Source: Oreohelix idahoensis
Lineage: Eukaryota > Mollusca > Gastropoda > Stylommatophora > Oreohelicidae
NCBI GenBank assembly: GCA_024509875.1
Contig: JAMPIV010012421.1
Location: 372,001 to 436,000 of the forward strand
Direction of reading: 5' to 3'
DNA length: 64,000 nt
The notes under the pieces were generated by a model, which was not told the origin of the DNA, made no database searches, and saw only the letters and a program-made list of their open reading frames with translations. The position numbers were made by a program, and so were the translations under genes. Of the stretch, positions 1-9,174 are shown in pieces. Positions within the stretch are counted from its first letter, which is position 1. Every line of letters starts with the position of its first letter.

Positions 1-540
1 ACTATGGTTGCTGAGCTTGTCACTCTTTCACAAGATAGGAAACACAGCGATACCGTACAACAGGAAGCAATCTGATCATCAGAAGTCCCCTCGTCCGACA
101 AGTGTTTCGGCCCGATATACTTCTTTACACTCTAAAGAGGGGGGGGGGGGGCCGCGGGCCCACTTGGGTCATGACTCCCAAGCGTCTCTGCCTGATGTTG
201 TCTTGTATCGAAAATGAACCCATTTCACTTATGGTAGCAACTTTAAAATCCACAACTCCGCCAGCCGTGGAGGCAATTGTGAAAGTAACAAAGAGAAGAC
301 AAATTATTCCGTTCGTTCCGTCGCACATCACAGCTAAGGCCACACACACTGAGACATCTGCGCGAAGCCGACGAGTCTAGCCACTGCGCGCTAGCAACTG
401 AAATTCTGTGCCTGACACCCCTTATAATAAACGCCGCCTGTTGCCCCTCAGTCACAGCCCGTTCACTAGTACGCCAAAAAACCCAGCGTATTGTGGACTT
501 AGAAAAATTCCTGGCGTTTTCCGTACCGCAGCGTTTATTG
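1..540. other. No supported gene; poly-G tract
   Basis: No convincing coding region on either strand. A poly-G run sits near 139-151, followed by a GC-rich patch. The first ~35 bases (tgctgagctt...cactcttt) resemble a short stretch near 60,690, so the window edge probably lies in a dispersed repeat. The rest is likely the 3' untranslated part of the minus-strand retrotransposon remnant at 541-829, since it lies directly downstream of that stop codon. Confidence 0.4.
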
Positions 541-829
541 TCACGATTTCCATTGCCCATTGCGGCTGTTCCACAGCCAGCCTGATGCCTTTTCGGCAGT
601 TTCACTAAGCCTCTTCAGTGCCCTTGTTCTCGACTGTCTCCTCAGCCCCAACAGTTTCAATAAATCATACACTGATACAGCCACAAGCCCTCTTGCGCCC
701 ACTTCAACAGCCATGACCCTTGCAGTGAACCCATCGTGTCTCAGATCCGCGGCCAGATCACTATACTTGGCCGCTTTGAACGAATGTTGCTCGAATGTTC
801 ACAAATTTTCACAGCCAATACCAAGTTGA
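541..829 (-). pseudogene. Retrotransposon C-terminal fragment, endonuclease-like
   Basis: Read on the minus strand, 541-829 gives a ~80-residue tail containing KYSDLAADLRHDGF, then AVEVGARGL, then LKRLSETAEKASGWLW and a stop at 541-543. This 'KY..L...G....VEVG.RG...LG......L..L...AE..S.WLW' pattern is what I recognise from C-termini of LINE-type polymerases, resembling the nuclease-like end of R2/NeSL-type elements. Upstream (higher coordinates) the frame is interrupted and no RT motifs are visible, so this is a 5'-truncated copy. The retrotransposon origin is fairly secure; the clade and nuclease assignment are inference from motif memory. Confidence 0.5.
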
Positions 830-1110
830 AAAATTGAAGGAACTTAACCCCTATAAAACTTCCAACCAATAACACAGCTAACTCCAACAGAGAAAAGGCC
901 CAAGCCTTAATATATTTTTTGCTGTAGTCAATGTTGCTGTTGTGATCCTCATGGATTCGAGTTGTTCATTATTTTACCCCTGTGGCAATTTGGGGATGTC
1001 GTTTTGGGCTTTCTTGCAATCCCAGAGAACTTTCCCAACTCAGCGGGCTCAGCTGGTGGAGGTCACACCAGACTCACTAAGTTAAAAAGACATATAAAAG
1101 AGCCAACCTA
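830..1110. other. Intergenic, nothing recognised
   Basis: About 280 bases with no supported reading frame or repeat. Bases 1109-1110 (TA) are the left target-site copy of the transposon that starts at 1111. Confidence 0.5.
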
Positions 1111-1545
1111 TAGCACGTTTCACTAGCTTTGCCCAACTTCAAATGCAATTATCTGATTAACCGTCCAACGTATTAATGCCATTTTTTGCATACGATGTTA
1201 TATTGGGTTAGACCCAACAAATATATACTTTATATTTGTGCATCTTGTCCAGTTCACATAAACGGATGAAATCCTTTGATCTTTGTCGGCATACTAATTA
1301 TTGTGTACCGAGAAAAGAAATTTTACCACTTCATGCACAGATTCTGTGAATTGATTAGGCATAGGCGTGTCTACTATTACAATAATGTGGCCATCACGTT
1401 TGCATATGAATACCTGTTGAAGATGATTTCTTAAATGATTTGCATGGGAGATACTCGTGACATTGTTTGTCATTGACATTTAATGCGCTACCAAACTGGA
1501 CCTTCCTTGATCTAATTATTTCAATAGGTATCACCTCTTTGCGGA

Positions 1546-1795
1546 TGTGTGCAAGAGAGATATGAGGGCACTGGACATGGATCCAGCAACATGGGAGGAT
1601 GAAGCTGCCGATCGCACTAAGTGGCGATGCTATTTACGGCGCCACCTCAGATTGGGCGAAGAGAGGCTCACACAGGAAGCAGAGGTGAGGAGAAAACGTC
1701 GGAAGGAGCACAAGGAAAATGGGCAGCTGAGGGCTGTCACCTCAGGGGCGCATTCCCATGGTCAGTTATGACTGAAGGGGCTATTATTATTATTA
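1546..1795 (+). mobile_element. 5'-truncated LINE 3' end with 10-bp TSD
   Basis: The insert encodes the last ~70 residues of a LINE polymerase: a CKRDMRALDMDPATWE segment, a DRTKWR motif and a basic tail. It ends in an ATT trinucleotide run. It is flanked by the 10-bp duplication TCTTTGCGGA at 1536-1545 and 1796-1805. The coding match resembles C-termini of endonuclease-RT LINEs of the RTE/CR1/L2 sort. It lies inside the DNA transposon at 1111-3548 and is therefore younger than it. Severe 5' truncation is typical of target-primed reverse transcription. Confidence 0.8.
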
Positions 1796-1877
1796 TCTTT
1801 GCGGAACATAAATATCATAATGGAACGTTGCTCCTCTAATGTGCTTGTAAATAACGGTAAGGTCATCTTTAAAGAAA

Positions 1878-3147
1878 TTAAACTTCATCCGAATCATAAT
1901 CAGATGTCTCTGAGAAATTGATAATCAATCTCGGCTGACTGAAGGACAAACCATCATTCTTCCAATATTCCTCTTCCTCTTGTAACACATGGTTCTCACA
2001 TTTCTTCCAATAATCCCTGGCTATATTGGAAATGGCGGCTTTTATAAGTATTTCAACATCTTTTAATTTGAACGTTCTATTTTCTGTTGCTACCAGACTA
2101 ATTCTATTGGGTTTAAGTGAGAATGGTAAGGAGGCAATCTTAAACATCTGTGACCATGTTCATGGATTGCCTTGTCTATGTGAAATATCTTTATATGCTG
2201 TATCTTTTTTACAATTCCAAGTAATTCAGGCTTCAGGGAAATTTCGTTGAATGGAATGTTGTTTATGGTCAGCCAAATCTTTATTACATCTTTAGTACTT
2301 GATGAATTAGGAACTTTATCTTCTGGTGCCACAACGTTGTGATATGAATCATTGTCCATTATCAAACACGACGGTCTATCCAAGGAAGGAAGTACATGAT
2401 TCACAATCCAATCTTGAAATATCTTGCCATTCATCTCTGTATGATAATCCCTATTATCTGTGGATTTTGAAACAAATATGAGTTCAGTATTATTTAGAAG
2501 CCCATGATGGCTGCTTCGTGGATGTGCAATTATTACGCGCTGTCCTTTGCTGCTTGGTACTAGTCTCTTAGTTGTCCCATCAGATGATTGCCATTCTCGT
2601 TCATTACTGTGGTGCGCATTGATCCAAGTTTCATCTAAATACACAAAATCATAACAATCTCTTCTCATTTCTCTGACTTCGCGTAAATATTTGCTTCTCA
2701 TTGCAACTATATGAGGCTTCTCACAAATAAGGTTTCTACCACCAACATATTTTCTAAAAGTGAATCCCAAACTCCTAATAGTCCTCCATAGCGTAGATTT
2801 GGAAATATCATGTCATTATTCTTTCTTAACCAAATTTTCAATTTCCTTAAAGTCACTGCCTCATTATTGTGAAACATATTGCAAATTTCTCTGCGGATCA
2901 ATTCTCTGTCAAAATTATCCACCACTCTTGGCCTAATTTTCGTGTGTAAAACACTGGAATTAGACATTTCAGATGTCGCTATCCAGCGGTGCAATGATCG
3001 TTTGCTTATCCCCAAGGCGTGAATAGTCCTCTTTTGTGGGTTTGAAATAGAATGATATAGTTTTCCTCGAGCAGCTTCATTGCAGAAATACTTAAAAATC
3101 CTATTTGTGATTAGCTGCGATGACATAAAATGTACTCGCAGACTCAT
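1878..3147 (-). pseudogene. DD82E-like transposase (two frameshifts)
   Basis: The N-terminal part (3147 to ~2770) has a helix-turn-helix-like segment (GISKRSLHRWI). After a frameshift near 2770-2790 the catalytic core follows: first Asp in VYLDETWIN, second Asp in LIMDNDSYH, and Glu in PPYHSHLNPIELVW. By my count 83 residues separate the second Asp from the Glu, far more than the 34 of Tc1/mariner and close to the DD82E branch. A second frameshift near 2100 leads to the ~60-residue acidic C-terminus ending at 1878. The expected role is cut-and-paste transposition at TA. The Asp/Asp/Glu residues are all present but the frame is broken, so the copy is probably dead. Confidence 0.8.
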
Positions 3148-3600
3148 TTTTCCTTCTTAACCACATAATACTTTTTGTAGACACACCTCTGATTGACAAT
3201 GTGTGCGTTGCACCGAATATAAACTGTTTTGTGTTCAAGAAGTGCGATTTCACGCAATTTCACTCAAAAATCATGCCAATTGTTTGATAAACCAAAAATG
3301 TGCAAATGAGGTCGTATAATTTACTGTAGACATTTCAATATGTGTGCGTGTGATGTGTGTTGGCAAGTAGGATTTTATATTATATCGCAAAGAAACGAAA
3401 ATTGAAACCAATGGCCGCATTTTAATGAAAAATTTAATTCATAGGGTCTATACCATTTCAAATTCACACACAAAATTTCACTTATATGCGTTATATATTC
3501 GCTGAGATATAGCATTTTGAAGTTGGGCAAAGCTAGTGAAACGTGCTATAGCCATCAAGACACTTTGAAAACGCATGACAAAAGCACACAAGGCTGTGGG

Positions 3601-3945
3601 CAGGGCCGGATTAAGCCAAGAAGGGCCTCTAGGCTTTATGGAGTTTGGGCCCCCTTTCACCTAATAGACAGTCATTTTAATTTTTCTTTTTAAACCCCTG
3701 AGCATGGTGATGGTATATACTAGTGTTATTAATAAACTGGTATGTTAGTTTGTTAGCATTGCATACCTCTTTTATTAGTAATTATGTTTTATTAATGTTT
3801 ATTAGTATTATTATTAAGGTAAACATAATAAACACATTTTAGTGAAAAATAAATGTATTTTTTATTTTTGTTTTACTTGTGGGCCCCCCAGAGCTCCGGG
3901 CCTCTAGGCTTCACCCTGTATAGCCTAATGGATAATCCGCCCCTG
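3601..3945. mobile_element. hAT-type MITE with 8-bp TSD
   Basis: The left end is CAGGGCCGGATTAAGCC and the inverted right end is CAGGGGCGGATTATCC, so the termini are imperfect inverted repeats starting CAGGG. Each side carries the 8-bp duplication GCTGTGGG (3593-3600 and 3946-3953). An 8-bp duplication with CAGGG-type ends is diagnostic of hAT elements. The 345-bp interior has no coding capacity and includes AT-rich sequence plus GGGCC/CTAGGC motifs repeated near both ends, so it is non-autonomous. No autonomous hAT transposase is seen in the window. Confidence 0.85.
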
Positions 3946-3959
3946 GCTGTGGGCAGTAT

Positions 3960-4640
3960 CTTTGATCAGGAATTCACTCTACTGTAGATGAACTACAATC
4001 CAGTCTCCTAAAAACCAAACTCAAACAAGCAAAGGGCCAGACCAGGTTATCAACGACATGATAGTTAAACTTGAGGAAAAGGGTCTACTGACGATCTTGG
4101 AATTCATAAACAAGACGTGGAGAATTAGCACTGTACCTAAACAATGGGACAACGGCGAATACAATTCTCAAAAAAGATAAACCACCAAGCAAAGTCAGTA
4201 GCTACTAGCCCATCTCCCTGACTCCTTGCATTGGGAAAATGGCATAAATGCAAGCCTTTACTGGTGGTTAGAGAAAGGAAAAGCTCTCCATCCAAACCAA
4301 GCAGGATTTAGAAGAGGAACACAGACTGTTGACCAGGTAATCCGTTTGGTACAATAAATTGCTGATGCTTTCCAGGATAAAAACCGTGTGGCCGCAGTTT
4401 TCGTAGACCTCAAGCAGGCATGCGACCGAGTATGGAGTGATGGACTATTCTTCAAGATGCAGAAGATGGAAGGATTTTTCGTTGGATAAAAGATTTCCTC
4501 ACAAATCGAACCATCTTAACAACGTTCAACGGAACAACATCAGGAAAAAGAAAAATCCATGAAAGCCTCCCACAAATATCGGCACTAAGCTGCATCCTTT
4601 TACTAATATAATTAAGGACCTGGCAGATCACCTTGAAATA
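3960..4640 (+). pseudogene. Decayed LINE reverse transcriptase fragment
   Basis: Several frames of plus-strand translation recall a Jockey/I-type RT. These include a TWRISTVPKQW-like segment near 4110-4150, then LHPNQAGFRRGTQTVDQVIRL near 4285-4350, then VAAVFVDLKQACDRVWSDGLF near 4390-4450, which aligns with RT motifs around the first catalytic Asp. Stops and frame changes are frequent and neither end is defined. It resembles the RT of the full-length LINE at 25,972-32,443 (compare NQSGFRADRSTVDQLVRL there) but is much older. Confidence 0.6.
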
Positions 4641-4649
4641 CACAATGTA

Positions 4650-6548
4650 GGAAGCAGCTGATAAACTAGCAAAGAAGGGAGCAAAAATTCGACAAATTGA
4701 TCAAAAATTGGGTATGCTTGTTGTGTGGTGAGTTTTGGGGCAATTACGACAGTAGTTTTTGCCAGGAATAGCCTATGAGATATTAGGCAGAAGGTCTCCA
4801 GAAATTGGCTCGTTAAGAAAGGATAGAGACCGATCCGAGATAAGGACAAGAAGAGAATGCAAATGCTTTCCACTGGACAGTGTTTTCTAGTGAATTATGG
4901 AAAGAGTTCTGTTTCCCCACGACCTTAGCTTCTGCCCTTAGATCCCGTGACAGAAAAAGCCCCCAACTTCATCTGAGTGTAGAAATGTACCTATATGTAA
5001 ATATTTAACCCCGACAGCACGAGTGATACATTAACAAACTAGATAATGATCAAACGATTTGTGGGTTTATTAATTAAATATCTACACATATAGGGTTAGT
5101 AGTGGTTAGAACGTGATGATGGTAAAAGACTATTCACACAAAAACACTCTGATGAGATATTAATATTGTAGTTAATTAAATAGACGAATGAGCCTGTGCA
5201 AAGCGAAATGATGTGATATGATACGTGTTACCAAAATGGTGAGTAATCTACAGTCCATGTGTCTCTAAATGCTTCAACTAGGTAGGATGATTCACATGTA
5301 TGCATAGAATGTCCCCAGTTGCATTAAGTTATGTCGAGTGGGGTATCTCTAAGTCGAGGAAGTTCTGATGAAAACTTTTGATGTACTGAGAACGTTGGCG
5401 ATATACAGTCTTTCACTGTTTGACAATATCTCTGTAGCGTTGATCAACAGTTAACAGTTGTCGTATGAAAAATGTTGGTTGTCTAATCTCCGAAGGGTAC
5501 TGGCCAGACTGGATATCTTCATGAAATGTTCTTGATATGTAGACTCATTACCATGAGTATGTGTAACTGTCTTTTTTCGTTCTTGAGGTGATCACTTGCA
5601 CAAGACAGTAAACATCATGTTGTTAGATGTGTGGTACTTGTAAGATGATGTGCTGAGTGTGGGAGCGGATGGAGGCGCGAATGTGTTTAGGCTCGTATAT
5701 ATGCAGACAATGCAACCCATACACTCACATGCAGTAGTCAAGGATGCTTGGACACTGCTGGCACGTTTCAAAACATTTATTGACGGAAACACACAGTAGC
5801 ATCAACAGGAACAGTCAGTGTAAACATGGTCATGATAACAGGAAATCGTTTGGTATACATCAGGCATTCAAAAGGCTTGTAAACATTCATATATGGATGA
5901 ATGTCAATAGTGTAATGTTCTTTTCATGTACTGTTCATAATGCCGCTTTTGGTATCTCTGACTGAACGCGTCAGATACCTTATTAACTCCGTCATACAAA
6001 AGACGAGCCCTTCACTCAAGTAATCCTATTACTAGGGCCGTCGTACACCTTGGCATGACACGCCAATCATGTCGGTACATGCCGTAGAATAGTTGCCATT
6101 ACACAGACCTGACGATGACGTCAGCTGTGCATTCTTCATTAAGCAGGTTGCATGAATCATGCTTTAATGCTTGTGTAGATATACCGCCAACCTGCAGTTT
6201 CCACCATATATAACTTCATCACTGGACTTCTGATCATATAAGACAAATAGTCTTGAATAGCTACCTTGAGCGCAAATATAAGTTCTGCTTTACAGGAATC
6301 GTGAACTGTTCTCACAGCTAGGTAAGCCTTTACCAAATTCTGTCATCGAATACATAATAATGGCAAAGTCGGTGTTACCTTGAAACGAATCCTCAGAACA
6401 CAATAACAACACTGTCGTCCTTCCTGACGCACAGAAAATCACTGAGAGGAAAACTGCCAATGCAGTCACTTCGAAGATTTTCCTTCCCCAGAGTACAATG
6501 GACATACATCGTCCCTCAGAAGCCAGATAGCAACTCAACAAGACGGAA
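4650..6548. other. Intergenic, nothing recognised
   Basis: About 1.9 kb without a recognisable coding region, repeat copy or RNA gene. Only short chance reading frames occur. It lies just outside the low-coordinate LTR of the first Ty3/gypsy element. Confidence 0.4.
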
Positions 6549-6765
6549 GTCTAATTTCGCGCTCTCCACTGCGCATCGCATATAGCCCAGAACTGTTTTA
6601 CCTTTGACCCAAAAGGTCAAACACAATGAATGAACAAACAAGGGAGATAACCCCTAATCAACCTGACACAGCAAAGTCAAGACATAGTTACTAAACTTTG
6701 ACCAGGGTGAAAAACCTACAACCAATAGATCGATGTTTGAAACTCCATCAAAAATGACCGCAACA
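6549..6765 (-). repeat. LTR (3' LTR of gypsy copy 1)
   Basis: This ~217-bp segment matches the upstream LTR pieces at 13435-13534 and 15900-16021 with few differences. Shared text includes ctctccactg...catcgcatatagcccag and the end ...atgaccgcaaca. The inner edge (6765) ends in CA. The outer edge is blurred: the upstream copy starts TGTTAATTTC but the first three bases differ here, so the 6549 boundary is approximate. Confidence 0.75.
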
Positions 6766-7248
6766 TATTACTGCACCGCCCCTGTAAAAAAAAAATGACA
6801 CACTTTTTTTTTTCTTAAATATATCCATGAGCAAGATAGCATCAGCATCAATTATATGCTCATGAAAGAATGAACCTAATATCAGGTACCATAGACGCAT
6901 AAATAAAGCGTCTGGAGAGAGTAAAATCATCCCCCATCATAAGAGAAAATATTTTCTCTAAGCCAAACAAACTCAGGAGGTACCATTAAAGAAACCTAAG
7001 TTGCTGGCAATACCAATCATAGATATAAAAAATTGTCAAATACTATCATTACAACAATATACAAATATGATGAACTACAATACTATACCATCAGCATATC
7101 TAATGGATATATATCATGGATGGACATAATCAAATTCATTAAAGTCATATACATCATCCAACTAGTGACACAATTGTGTTAATATATATTTTAATATTAA
7201 GAACAGACATAAGTCTGGAAGTGTATCAGGAGATCTAGGACATAAGAT
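6766..7248. other. Gypsy copy 1 region between RNase H and 3' LTR
   Basis: About 480 bp of AT-rich sequence downstream (element sense) of pol, with no env-like reading frame. The stretch next to the LTR reads as a purine-containing run on the minus strand (ACAGGGGCGGTGCAG), a weak polypurine-tract candidate. Confidence 0.4.
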
Positions 7249-9174
7249 TTAAATGGAATCATGTGGGCATCTAGACAATACGTCTGCCATCACATTATCC
7301 GAACCACGGATAGCTCGCACCGTAAAATGGAAAGGTTGAAGAGCAATAGCATAACGAGTAGATCTCGAGCTCTTCAAATCCTTACTTTGCATAGCTGTAA
7401 GAGCTTTTTGGTCGGTTTCCATAATGAAATGCGCGCCCAGAAGGAATCTTTGTAGCTTAAGAATGGACCAAACCATGGCCAACAATTCACGGTCTAAAAC
7501 CGAGTAATTCCTTTCTGCCGCATTCAGCTTCCTAGAAATATACATTACAGGATGCAAAGTTCCTAAATACTCCTGCATTAGTGCCGCTCCAATCCCAGTG
7601 GAAGAGGCATCACTACGAAGGACAAAAGTCTTATCAATCGTTGGAAGTCTTAAGATAGGATGAGATGAGAATAAATTCTTAACCTGATCCAATGACGATT
7701 GGCATTCTTGGGACCAAGGCACCATATTAGGAGAACCTTTCTTCAACAACGTTGAAAGTGGTGCCATAATGGAGGATAGATTATCAATGAATCTTCTATA
7801 GAATTGTATTAATCCCAAGAGACTACGTACTTGCTTTTTTGTCTTCGGAACCGAGATATTTAATATCTTCGAAAAGTTTTGGTCCTCTGTCTTCAACAGA
7901 CCATGACCAACCCGATGACCTAGGAAAGAGATTTTACTAAACCCAATAAAGGCTTTAGAGGGTTTTGCTGTTAACTTATGCTCGCGTAGAGTAGATAGTA
8001 ACTCGTTTAAACCCGAATAGTGTTCTTCCCAAGTATCACTGAACAGACAGATGTCGTCCAAATATGCGATGACATCTGTACGATACGATAGAATTCGTCG
8101 CATCATGCGCACGAAAGTTGCTGGGGTGTTCATAAGCCCGAAAGGCATAAAATTCCACTGAAATAAACCCCTAGGTGTTGAAAAAGCAGTGAGAGGTTTG
8201 GCGTGTTCCGTCAGTGGGACTTGCCAATAACCTTTCGACAAGTCTAGTTTAGTAAAGAATTTAGCTTTAGAAAGTCTAATTATTAGATCATCTAATAAAG
8301 GCATAGGTTCAGCATCGAACTTCGTAACTTGATTTAATTTGCGATAATCAACGCAAAGACGTATGTTATTGTCTTTCTTTCAAACAATAACCATCGACGA
8401 AGAATAAGCTGAAGTGGATGGTTCAATTATTTTCAATTGAATCATTTCATCCAATTCTTTCTCGACTTGTGCTTGAAAATGAATAGGTATTGGGTATGGT
8501 CTTACTCTGATCGGATTACGATCAGTAAGTATGATGTCATGTTCTATGACATCTGTGTGTCCAGGAATGTCGATAAGGACATCCTGATATGATTGTAGCG
8601 TAGAGGATACTTGACGTTGCTCCTCAAAAGACAAGTTCGAAGAGACGGTAACGTTTTTCCATGATTCCGTAGAATTAAGTGGAACAACGGGAAGAGGTAA
8701 GTTAACGTCAGAAAAAGTAGTTTCCTCATCCTGTATAACAGACAGAGATGAGATATGACCATGTTGGACTCGAGAATCGTCCGTCGCTTGGAAAATGGGC
8801 TGTAAATAGTCTGGTCGTTCAATAAATTCAGTAAGCATATTTATATGGAAGGTTTTATGCCTTCCATCAACATCGACAATATAGTCGACATCTGAAATTT
8901 TAGAGACTATAGTGTATGGACCTTTCCAAGAAATGAGAATTCTGTTTTCCCCCGTGGGAAGTAAGACAAACGCTTTGTCTCCAGGACAAAGTTGACATAG
9001 GCGTCTTTTCTTATTAGCGAATCGCCTAGCCTTTTCTTTAGCGAATTCTGATGATGAAGTAGCTAACCTGCATGATTCGATAATTTTCTCCCTAAGAGCA
9101 ATAACATACTCATATGACGATTCTGTATCATCGTCAATATTATCGGCAGTGATCAGATCGTGTAGCAAGGACAT
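7249..9174 (-). CDS. pol: Gypsy copy 1 pol: integrase tail, RT, RNase H
   Basis: One reading frame from 9174 to 7249, interrupted only by a TGA at 8380-8382. The start is the integrase C-terminus with a GPY/F-type module (WKGPYTIV... HINMLTEF). Then comes the RT N-terminus (PYPIPIHFQAQVEKELDEM), RT with the metal-binding motif YLDD in VIAYLDDICLF, and RNase H with LRSDASSTGIGAAL, DRELLAMVW and METDQKAL. It copies the element's RNA into DNA in virus-like particles. The first start codon shown is not the true one: this frame is the continuation of the integrase frame after a 1-nt loss near 9240. The TGA replaces a codon where gypsy copy 2 reads a Lys-rich KKKDNN stretch, so this is one nonsense mutation in an otherwise good RT. 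Confidence 0.85.

Larger units (their letters stand above)
1111..3548 (-). mobile_element. DD82E-like IS630/Tc1/mariner transposon
   Basis: Terminal inverted repeats are visible. The left end begins TAGCACGTTTCACTAGCTTT at 1111 and continues GCCCAACTTCAAA; the reverse complement of the right end (to 3548) is the same apart from one A. Both ends are bordered by TA (1109-1110 and 3549-3550), the duplication expected for this superfamily. The body holds a minus-strand transposase pseudogene (1878-3147) and a later LINE fragment (1546-1795). Length is 2438 bp, about 2.18 kb without the LINE and its duplicated target. The assignment to the DD82E ('Sailor') branch rests on transposase spacing and is inference; the DNA-transposon call is secure. 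Confidence 0.85.

Noticed and set aside
1..829. Several overlapping plus-strand frames near the window start
   Set aside because: Mutually overlapping, without family resemblance; the coherent signal is on the minus strand (541-829).
6766..7248. Possible env gene downstream of gypsy pol
   Set aside because: No frame of sufficient length, signal peptide or membrane segment in either gypsy copy (also checked 46,438-47,382).
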